DNA from: Nematostella vectensis
Taxonomy: Eukaryota > Cnidaria > Anthozoa > Actiniaria > Edwardsiidae
DNA length: 64,000 nt
NCBI RefSeq assembly: GCF_932526225.1
Contig: NC_064034.1
Location: 898,501 to 962,500, forward strand
Reading direction: 5' to 3'
The position numbers and the translations under genes are program-made. Shown piece by piece: positions 13,401 to 25,400 of this stretch. The notes under the pieces were generated by a model, which saw only the letters and a program-made list of their open reading frames with translations, did not search any database and had not been told where the DNA came from. Position 1 is the first letter of the stretch, and every line of letters begins with the position of its first letter.

Positions 13401-16400
13401 TTGGTACAATAAATAAATCTCAGTAAAGAGCAGGATCCTAGATCCCCCAAAAATAATTCGATCAGTCAATACAAAAGGCGTTCAATGCTGGCTCCACTTT
13501 TAGGCAGTGCCTAAATCTATATATTAGCAGTTTCCTAGTTGTGCTACAAAGCTCTAGACAGCTTAGTTTGAAGCAGGCTAAAGAGCATATCAAGGCTTAC
13601 TATGCATTCTTTCCAAAAAATTGCTGCTTAGAAACGCTGCTTAGAAGCAACTAAAACCTTTTGCTATAATTATAACTAATTTCCTGGTAATAAGAAAGGA
13701 ATATCTTGGAATAGGATGCAATTTTTTTCAATGTGTTACTGTACAAACAGTAACGGTTGACGGCTTAATACAGGTTTCGCTATTTTCGCCCCTAAATTAG
13801 CGTAAATCGGGCTGTAATTATACGTAAGAACTTTTTATTATAACAAACAACAGTAACAATCGTGTTAGCCCTAAGACGGGGCCTGGTGCATTCAAATTTG
13901 ATCCAGAAATGTTTGAAACCGCCTAGTCAGTTTGTTTTTGCCTATATGGCTCTTGTGGCTTTGCCCAATTCTATGAGCATGAGCTACTTTCGCTGGCGTT
14001 ATGTAATGTAAATGAGTGCGTTAAGGTGATGTTACATGCGTCGTTTCGGCCGATATCCGTCATTAAGCGTTTAAGCATTAAGCGAGATTTTTGAAGTCGA
14101 ATCAAAAACTCGCAGTGCGTTGCCGTACCCAACAAATCTGACCCAGTTGCATTCATTCAGGGATACCATGAATACATGACTGAGTGGGAACCAGCACTAG
14201 AAGATGTTTACAAACTTATGCGGGAACCAACTAAAATAAAGGATCCGAATGCTGTTGCAATCGTAAGAGAAAAAGCAGACAAAACAGTAATGGATGGAGA
14301 CGGTCACCCGAATACTCTAGTTGACGATTACGAAGTTATCAGGCATTTCCCAAACTGATGTCAACGTGGGTTACCAAATATCTCAAGAGACCTACGAACT
14401 GTGAGAAAGTCGTAGTCAAAGGGAAGTGGGTGAACAGAGGTGGTGGCTATGGACTCGAGATTCCTTGTGAATACATATTTGAAGGTGACAGTTTTTCTTC
14501 TAGCTGGCTAAAGCGGAAATTGGTAATCGAGGAATTTGATGCGACTGATACGCACAAGACCACACAAGTCTCACAAGACAATTAGCCATAGTAATTAGAT
14601 TAGACAGTTAAAAATATGACGAAATATGACGTGCACTATCTGTTGTCATGCTGACAAATGTTGATGATGACCGTTTAATAGAGGTGAAAAACAATGAAAT
14701 CAACCAATTGGGACCCTCCTTTGGTGACCGCGTCCGCTTAATAGAGGTGATCGCTCAATAGAGGTCAAATTTACAGTAAACATAAGGGGGGAAAATCGGG
14801 ACTTTGGTAAATGACCGTTGAATAGAGGGTGACCGCTCAATAGAGGGCCGCTTAATAGCGGTTCGACTGTAAATATGTGTGGTATGTTAATTGTCTTAAC
14901 GTTTTTTTGGTTGCTTAGGGTTTTTTGGTCGCGCTGTATTTGTTTTCATTTATGAAAAATAGCAGTAGCAGATTACCCTGGATCACAGATTGTAAGTCTG
15001 CTTGCCCCGACTCTTGGCTTGACTGCTGTTGTTGCTCCTGTTGCTGGTCACCTTCACCTGACGTTCCTGCATCAAATAAACAAGCATTAAAGCAAACACA
15101 CGCATCAAAAATACTCTACACACAAACCGTCTGAGTCAGCTGCTTTAAATAGACAAGCATCACAGCAAAGACAAAAATCTATACTACCTTATACACAAAC
15201 CTTCTGAATCAGCTGCACCAAATAGACAAGCATCAGAGCAAAGACAAAAATCTATACTACTCTACACACAAACCGTCCGAATCAGCTGCATAAAATAGAC
15301 AAGTAGCAACTTTTGTTGTTTACGCAATTAAAGCTAGCTTTGTATTCAAGACTTTTCCTTGTTTTACCTTCTGGCTGGGTTTGTGATGATCCATCTGTGG
15401 CATCCACATCTCTAGTCCCCACCCCAGTACTCTGCGTGGCTGGTTTAGTCTGCGTGCCGCTAGATGTACTCTGAGACTGAGTAACAATGCTTGAGAGCTT
15501 CTCCAAGGGTTTAAGCAGGGCATTGAGCGTGGTAACCAGGTAGGGGCTTGCGAGATCTAGACTGTGAGGCACACGTGCAAGATCGGTTATAAGTCCACGC
15601 TTGGTTAGCAGTCGCATGGTGGTGTTGGGTGGCTGGACCACTGCCTGCTGAGGTGTTCGTGCTCCTGAGTCTATCATGGTCTGGATGAGGCTGAAGAGAG
15701 CCTGCAAGCGTACATGCTTGCCTGGTTTTTCAGGTAAGGCTAGTGCACGGGTCAGAGATGCCTTGAGTTCAGTCACCAAGATTTGCTGAGCTTCAGGGGC
15801 TTGGTTGCACATTGCAATGACTGCCAAGAGTAGTCGTGCAAAGGCAGGAGTGTCTGAATTGTTGCCATCTTGGTTGGAGGATAAAAGATGATCGAAGATG
15901 TAGGCGAGAACAGGGCCTTCGTACTAAAAACAAAAAAGTGATTATCAGGGCGAACACTAGCAGAAAGAAAATGCAGTTTGCATTGACAGCAAGTGTAGTC
16001 TCATTCCGTCCTAATGTCATCAAGGAATAATTAAGACAAAACATTGATAATCACAGACTACGCAATCTCAATCTCAGATGTCCCACACCTGTACAAACAC
16101 TCACCTCTCAGCTAATCACATTTGCCACCCACATTTGAAGGTATATTTGATCAATAATTTCTAGTTGAGTGAATTTCCCAAAAGAGTTTACAATTGAAAT
16201 GTTGGGCTTTACAGTGCGATATGTTTCACATTCAGTGGTCCGATCTGATAAACTGCAAGATTCAACCAGTATGGCAAAGAAATGCTTCAAAAAATCCCTC
16301 CTACTTATGGAGTGAACATTGATTCTTGCATGCTACAGTATCTGGTATAACACTTTGGATCGCTCTATTAACTTTGATTCTTAAACTTTCAAGATTTTTC

Positions 16401-19400
16401 AAAACCTAGAATCAAGGAAGCTGAGCAATATACACCTGTTTGTCGCCAGGAAGCGATGGTGGTGAGTAGGTGTACTCTGTTATCAGCTGGGCCACTCCGC
16501 CATATGTCTTCACCAGTTCAGCCAGGATCCGCAAGATAGCGGACTTGGTCAGTAGAGGTTTAGTAGCGGCTTCTTTATCCTTCTTTTCTTTCTTCTCTTT
16601 CTCTGTTGCCTCTTGAGGAGTCTTGTCCTTTGGTTTGTCTGATGCACCTTCATGAGCCTCATCCTGTTGGGAATCTGACAAGGCAAATATTACAGAAATG
16701 ATATTAGTCATCGTAATTACACCGGTCAAACAAACAAGCCAACTTGTAGTGTCAGGGAGGGTGCCATATGATCTCATCCTCCGCTGACAATCACTTTAAT
16801 AAGGGGTTCTAAACAATATTCATCCAACAAAGGTCATCTAACAAAACAATACTATGTAAATGCTGGGATCCTTACCCATAGCCATTTCTTCATTATCCAC
16901 AGTAGTGTCTTCCCCAGTTATCTGCCGTCCGTATGATGGGTGACCAGGCGACAGAGTCTGCATAGTATTAGTGCTGAACCTATCAATCATATCACCTAGT
17001 TGCCCAAGGGCGCGGCCCAGTTCACCCAGCATCTGGCTGTCAGAGCGACGGACACACAGGCCCCCTGGAAAGCCACCAAGTCTTGTAGCAGCATCAGGGG
17101 CACACAGAGCATTGAGAAGGTCACAGACAACCTCCCGCACAGCCTCACACAGCACCGGCAGCTTGACAGGCTTGGGCAAGGTGACCACCTTAACCAGGTG
17201 AGGGTGATTGGAGGGGAGGTAGACATCACTGCCTTCTACCAGAGCTCGCCGCAGCTGTGGGGTGATGGCGTACCGCAGCACCTTCTTGGCAGCCTCTTTG
17301 AAGAGTTCTGGGTCCCTTGTGGCAGCAGGTCCAAGGACTCGTAACACATAGTTGATCTCTTTTGCGCCGACAGAGTTAGGGCTGACTCCAGTAGAGGAGC
17401 TGCTCACCCCATTCACAGCAACAGAACGGATGACCTTGTCTACAGTGTGCTGAAAGTTAACAGTGTCTTCAAGGACGTGGTGGAGCAGAAGGGTAGTAAT
17501 GGAGAGGAAGCCAGGGAAGGAGGATTTCTGGGTCAAACCCATGATTGCCTTTGGACCGCCCAGGTTCACAAATTGAGTTGCATACTTGTGCTCTTGAGTT
17601 ATGCGCAGGCATAGCCGAAGGGCAGCATGAAGGGCATTGTTGTTGACAGGGACTCTGACAAGCATTGTGCAGCACCTACATAGTACCAAGTACATAACAT
17701 TAAGATGACAGCCCAAGAAGGTGTGCACCTACTGCATACCATGGTATTTTTGTAGCCATGGGTAACAATATTTCCAAAACAGACTATAGATTTCCAAAAA
17801 AAGGTAGGAACCATTTTATAGGTAGAGCACTTGCTAATTTTTCATGACTTTTCCCTGATAATTTCTTTGCTATTCTATGGCAGTTGATTTATCAGTAGTT
17901 TGAGAACCCTTGATGACCCTTGATGACCATGGGCATGGATTTCTGTGTTAAATAGTATACTGTACAAGATCTGTTGGTTCATGTAATATATCATTGAACA
18001 GATTCGACGCTCTTTTAACAAAATATTCTGCCCTTTACTGATTACAAGAAGAAAAACTCGTTTTGACACTTTCTGTGACCACTTATGCAGACATTCCCTT
18101 ACCTTATGATGGTTGTCTTCTGTACGTCATCCATACTCTCAACTGTGCGATCATCTACTTCCTTCCCCTCTTCCTTAGATGTACCTGCAACTACAGATTC
18201 TCATAGTAAGAAAAACGTCACAGAGTGGCATAAAAACAATAGTGCCCTGTCTTGCTGTAGTCTCATTCCGTCCTAGTGTGTCATCTGTTTCATCAGAGTA
18301 AAAACGAATATAATCATCAACTAACAGCAATCAACCAGTCTGCTAACAATCCATAAACAAGTGGAAGGTGTCAAGTAATCTTCGAATTATAGTGAATCAT
18401 GAAAATCTTCTAATAAAGTAATTACCAACGGTAGATTTAATCTGGCTATAAAGAGACAGAGTAGCACAGTGCTTTTTGTGCTTCTGAGATAAGAAAAAAA
18501 AATTTTGAGACAGAAATACATTTCTGTCAGACAGCAATTTGGTACTTCGACATATGTCTGCCAATAAAGACCAGTGATATAGTATAACCACCACACAAAC
18601 AATCAATAAATCGTTTATTTATTCACTCAAATTACATAATGCAACTTTGAAATGTCTATCTTTCAGTATAAAAGGTGTAATTAAAATTGTTCTAAAGGAA
18701 TTACATATACATATTTGATAATATACAAGTCACATAATTGTGACTTGTTATATACTTGTGTATATAACAATGAGTGTTTATATTACCTGGTTTCCCATTA
18801 CTGGTTGCTGTGTCAGCATTTGCTTTCTGAGTACCCTGCTGGGCTGTAGCGACATCAGATGATTTCTGGGCAGATGATGAATTGCTGGGTTTATCATTAC
18901 CAATAAACTTGTTGCTAAGTGAAGATTCATAAACTGTTTCAAGCATCACAGGTCGCCTACTACCAGAGTCTTCATTGATCTATGTGTGATAAGTGCAACA
19001 TACAGTTAGATGTGTGATAAGTGCAAGACCAAGGTGCCATTGCAACTTTGCATCAGGATTAAACAATTACCTGAACCATAGTAGAAAAGTTTACACTGTA
19101 ATGCCGCCTGCCAGCCAAAAATCTGTTGAAAACAAAACTTGTTAGTGTAATCTACTCGACGACCCTGAACATTTTGATTAATATCCATGTCCTAGTGGTT
19201 ACTCACCGGGTTTTTGTCTCCCCTTTACGATAAGCTGCATCAATAGCTTCGTTATTGGTGGGACTATAGGCGTACCAGCGCCCACTACGGTCATCAAACC
19301 ACCGCCACACATGGGTAGTGCACTGGAATATGATTAATACCAAGTGGATAATCTTGGTGTATTGATCATGCATTTAATGTACAACTAATATCACTACAGC

Positions 19401-19427
19401 GAAAATCAGATTGTCTGCTTATTTGAT

Positions 19428-19491
<64 letters not shown>

Positions 19492-22400
19492 ACATCAAAA
19501 ACCTTGTTTATCTGCTTATTTGACCAACATATATATATTACATAACATCAAAAACCTTGTCTATCTGCTTATTTGATCAAAATATATAGATATTATATAA
19601 CACCAAAAACCTTGTCGTGCAGTTTCTTGCGCTTGGAGGATAATGCAGTCTTCTCATAAAGATCCAGCAAGAGCAGAAGTGGACAAAGCCACCTAGGCAA
19701 ACAGTGTGTTACATTTCTGTCAAACTGATACTAATGTAGGGCAGTAAAGTGGATAGGGAAATCAGGTGTTAAAATAATGTGTATAAGTCGTTTTTAATGT
19801 AACTTTGAAGAATGTGAGTGAAGAATGTGCCAAGAGATTATTTTGATAACTGAAATTGTGGGATTAGTTGTGAAACTGTGATTCTCAATTTTTGTTAATT
19901 CCCTTCATGCACTGTTAAGTTGGCATGCATAGGGCTTGACTTACTTGGGAGTGGTAGGTTCACCATTTTCCTTAATTCCATCCCTAATGCAGTATAACAT
20001 AGGCAGGGATAGGGGTTGACTTACTTGGGAGTGGTAGGTTCACCATTTTCCTTAATTCCATCCCTAATGCAGTATAACATATGCAGGGATAGGGGTTGAC
20101 TTACTTCGGAGTGGTAGGTTCACCATTTTCCTTAATTCCATCCCTAATGCAGTATAACATAGGCAGGGATAGGGTATACTTACTTGGGAGTGGTAGGTTC
20201 ACCATTTTCCTTAATTCCATCCCTAATAAAGTATAACATAGGCAGGGATAGGGTTTACTTACCTGGGAGTGGTAGGTTCACCATTTTCCTTAATTCCATC
20301 CCTAATAAAGTATAACATAGGCAGGGATAGGGTTTACTTACTTGGGAGTGGTAGGTTCACCATTTTCCTTAATTCCAGCCTAATGCAGTATAACATAGGC
20401 AGAGATAGGGGCTGACTTACTTGGGAGTGGTAGGTTCACCATTTTCCTTAATTCCATCCCTAATGCAGTATAACATATGCAGGGATAGGGGTTGACTTAC
20501 TTCGGAGTGGTAGGTTCACCATTTTCCTTAATTCCATCCCTAATGCAGTATAACATAGGCAGGGATAGGGTATACTTACTTGGGAGTGGTAGGTTCACCA
20601 TTTTCCTTAATTCCATCCCTAATAAAGTATAACATAGGCAGGGATAGGGTTTACTTACCTGGGAGTGGTAGGTTCACCATTTTCCTTAATTCCATCCCTA
20701 ATAAAGTATAACATAGGCAGGGATAGGGTTTACTTACTTGGGAGTGGTAGGTTCACCATTTTCCTTAATTCCAGCCTAATGCAGTATAACATAGGCAGAG
20801 ATAGGGGCTGACTTACTTGGGAGTGGTAGGTTCTGCAGGTATGAGAACTTGGTGCATAAGTGTCCCTTGGCACATGTCCAACAGTTCCAGTAGTGCTGAC
20901 AGGATGCCAAATTCCTCTACAATAACTGCACAAGACAGCTTCATTTCCTGCCACCACCAAGTAATATCAACATTAGATAGATAACAGGAAGCGAGCAGCT
21001 ATTGAAGGAAACAACAATATGCTCTGGTGCCAAGGCATGAGGTGCAAGAAATCTGCTATCAAGAACAAACACCATAATTTCATAACAGCGTTTTTACATC
21101 TGGTGTGTGAACTTTTCTTACATATATATTGTTCTGAAGGTTCCCAGGCAATGAATCATCAAGTTACATACCTCAAACATGAGGCAAAGGAGATGTAGGA
21201 GAGACGATAGTCGACCCGCTTCCTGCATATTGCACATCTGCGACATCATTTCATCAAACTTGTTCCTGCTGTTTTCCAGGCTGCATGTGCTAATCACTGC
21301 TTTCACATCAATTTCAATCTGGAACAGTAACTCTTAAGTAAAAATTCTATGACAGAACATATGGCAGAAGACAGACAGGTTCATAGTAAAGGTTTAGTAA
21401 TTGGTGATACACCCAGTTCAACTATAGCAGTACAAACATGGACAAGGAACTGTTCATTATAGCAGTACAAACGTGTACAATGAACAGTTCATTATAGCAG
21501 TACAAACATGGACAATGAATAGTTCATTATAGCAGTACAAACATGGAAAATGAATAGTTCATTATAGCAGTACAAACCTGGACAAGGAACAGTTCATTAT
21601 AGCCGTACAAACATGGACAAGGAACAGTTCATTACAGCAGTACAAACCTTGACAAGGAACAGTTCATTATAGTAGTACAAACATGGACAATAAATAGTTC
21701 ATTATAGCAGTACAAACCTGGACAAGGATAAACTTGAGCACCATGTCTCTCCACTGAGCACCATTCCTCTTGGACACAGTGGCAATCAGCTTGCAGATCT
21801 GGTACACTGTGTCAGGGATCTCTTCTAACAGGTTCCGACACCCAGCAAAAATATTAATGGTAAAGTGGTCAATGAGATCTTTGGCCAGTGGCTCCTCATC
21901 TTCAGTGAGCTCTTTAGGTTCTTTGAGTGGCTCTTTCTGGGGAGGTGGGGGTGGCTGAGCACACAGGAAAGAAAAGGGATGCATGAAAACAAACAATCAA
22001 GGCAAAAACAGTAATGCAGTAACAATAATTGAGCCATTGGTACCGGTTTATAATAGCCATTCCCAGGAGACTTAAATGTCTTGAAGAGAGCTGGATGGAA
22101 TTCAGTTGGATTATTTTGAGAGTTAATAAAAGCCAAATGGATAATATGAAATCACCTGGTCTACAATCATTGGTGATATGTCTTGTCCAAGAGATAAGGC
22201 AATAGCTCTCATCATCTGGTCTTCTTCTGACATCTCGAAGTCATCACCAAAGTCTGGTTCAGGAGCCTGAACAGGTACCTCCTGTGGACAAAATCACACA
22301 GTCAGCCCTCTTACAAGACACCCTACCCCAGGGGTTCCTCACACAGTCAGCCCTCTACAAGACACCCTACCATACTACAGGGTTCTCCTACCCAAGGGGT

Positions 22401-25400
22401 TCCTTACACAGTCAGCCCTCTACGATACACCCTACCCCAGGGATTCTTCACACAGTCAGCCCTCTTACAAAACACACTACCACATGTGTACTCACACCCT
22501 CTACAAGACACCCTACCGCAGGGTACCTCATACCCCAAGGTACCTCACAGTCAGCCCTTTAAAAGACACCCTACCACCAGGTACCTCTCACACCCTCTAC
22601 AAGACACCCTAATGTACCTCAGGGTACCTCCTATTCCAAGGTACCTCACAGTCAGCCCTTTACAAGACACTCTACCACAAGGTACCTCTCACTCCCTCTA
22701 CAAGACACCCTAATGTACCTCAGGATACCTCCTACCCCAAGGTACAGTACCCCTCTCAAACATGTGGACATATGTTCGCGAAATTGAGAGGAGATAAAGT
22801 GCTTTGAGATATTTGGGTACGTAATTCCCCCACTTATGTACGCAATTGATGTAGGGAGGGTCAAGCAATCTTACCACAGGTGGGGGGTGTGCTGGAGCAG
22901 CTGATGGGTGTGGATGGGCGAGAATGTACTCTGTGGCTTGTTCCAGACTGTTGGTGTTCAGTATAGCATCCCGAGCATGCTCACGGGTGAACCCCATGTC
23001 CATCAGCTATTAAACACACAAAAGAAACATATATGCACTTCCTTACCACTATACCATAGACTTTTTGTCATTTTGGGGTCTGATCATCCAATACTGATGA
23101 TCACAAACTGAATACATTTTTCTTTTTGAAGTCACTTTTAACATGTAAGTGTGTATACGGTGGAGCACTACTTGAAAGGCCATTTCTATTAAGTGGAAAA
23201 TGCTAAATTAAAACACTGGCCAGCACAGTACCTGCTGCAGGTGCTGCTCATTGATCTCAGGTTGAGGCGGGGCAGAAGGGGCGGGTACTGGTGCTGCAGG
23301 AGTTGCTGCTGCTGGCATTGCTGCTGCTGCTGCTACTGCTGGTATTGCAGCCGCTGGTGTAGCAATGGGAAGAGCGTTACTTGTGGACTCCTTGGTTGTC
23401 CCAAGCTTCTCATTGATCATGCTCTCCCCTTGAAAGATGTTACACAGGATTGATAGCATTGTTTCTGCCATGTGCGAGCCATGCACTTTCATTGGCTTTT
23501 GGCCCCAAAGATAACCCACACACATGAATGCTCTCTGTAACAAGAAAATATAAAAACAGTGAGATATTCTGTATGTTTAACATGTACTGTACTTCTAAGA
23601 TAGACAATCATCTTGTTGCAAAAGAAGTGGTGGGAGAACCAAAAATGCCCAGTAAACAAGAAATTGGTCTGGCAAATAGCATGGAAATTGAGCTAGTTTA
23701 ATATGACATATCATAGTCCATGTTTGATTAGATCCAATATTTTACGGTGTTATAAATTGTGCATTTATGGTGCATTACAACTTGTTATTTCTGTAATTCA
23801 ATGCACAACCTTATTCTTACATAATATCTATTTACCTTCTGGACTCGTATCAGAAACTGCACAGGCTTGAACTGTACAAACCCATCACTGTTAGACACTG
23901 CAGGCAGACTATGTGGTGACTCCAGTAAAGCCTTGGGGTTGGCTAGCTTGTCAATCAGGACAAGCCAAGCATCTAGGGTCTCCTCTGTACCCTCAGGCAT
24001 GTCAGGGTGGTTGACAGCCCCCTGGAGTGGCACCTTGCCTCCCTGTGTCAGCACCCATGTGAACTGCCTAGGAAATGAGCACAAGTATGATGTCAAAGAT
24101 AACAGAAAACAGGAACTGTGGGGGCAAAACAAATTTTCACTAACATTTTATGGCTTGACAGAATATCTGTAATAACTAAATCTTACTGTATGGATTTATT
24201 GCTATTAGCTCTAAATATCTACAGTGATATCCCTGCTACCTGAAGGATTATCCTTATCAAACCAATAGAATAAACAAACATTGTAAGACTTTTTTTTACA
24301 AGACCATATCCTGAATTATAAGAATACCTATCAATAAAAATTGAGAACATTACTTACTCAAATAGACTGTCTAATGCTCCTGACATCATGAACTGCTGTA
24401 ACATGAGGTGGTATGGGAACTTCTTATCATCAAACAGCAGCTTGGATGCAAATTTGATAGTTGAAACATAGAAGTGCAGCCTATGAAACACAGTGATACA
24501 TTAACACTGTTGTGCATCAGGTTTTCTTATACTCTAGCAAAATGACACCTTTGACCTCAGCCATTCCTGAGAACTGTACCTTAGTTCTGGGGAGGATTTA
24601 TCTGCTGCAGCTCCTTGCCAGGACAAAGCACTGTGCAGCACCTTGCACAGTTCTGCTGTCACATGCCTGGCATTTGCAGATGGCATACCAGGTGTCACCA
24701 TACTGTGAGGGGTGCGCCTTTGTCTATGGGCCGTCCCAACACTCAGGCGAAGCAGCAGGCTGAAGAACTCTGACAGACACTTGTTGACATTGGTTATAAG
24801 CTGCAGGAGCTGCTTGATGATACGTTGCTGGGAGGGCTGCAGAGGAGGTTCTTCCGCCTTCTTGCTTGCTCCAGGGACTTGCTTGCTGTCAGACACCACA
24901 CTGACAAGGCCTTTTACTGTGGTACATGAAAAAGTAAATTGAAGACTTATTGCAGCTATGTACAAAGGTTACTTACACAAACACTCACAACAGATAAACA
25001 GGGCATGTATATACTCACTGCATGTACATGTTTCATCTTAGAGTTTCTTTTCTATTTACCTGAAGATTCGGGTGCAGCATCGTTGGAGTTGTTAGCAAAG
25101 TCATTTTCCTCCTTCACCAGTGTCTCAAGGACAGTCATCTCCCACTGAAGAGACATGTGCAACTCTCCCAGCTGCTTGAGAATTGACACACCCATCTGAG
25201 AGCCCCAGTGGTTAACACACATGGTGCGCAGGTCCATCTGGAACATTTGAACACAAACAATTGAAGCAATCTATGGAATAATTTATCAGAAATAGATTTT
25301 TAGCACTGAATTAAAGGCCAGGATATTAAAGTGGAGCCTGGATTTTATGCTTTGACTTACAGTACATTGTATAATGGAGGTACAACACTGTTAGAGTATT

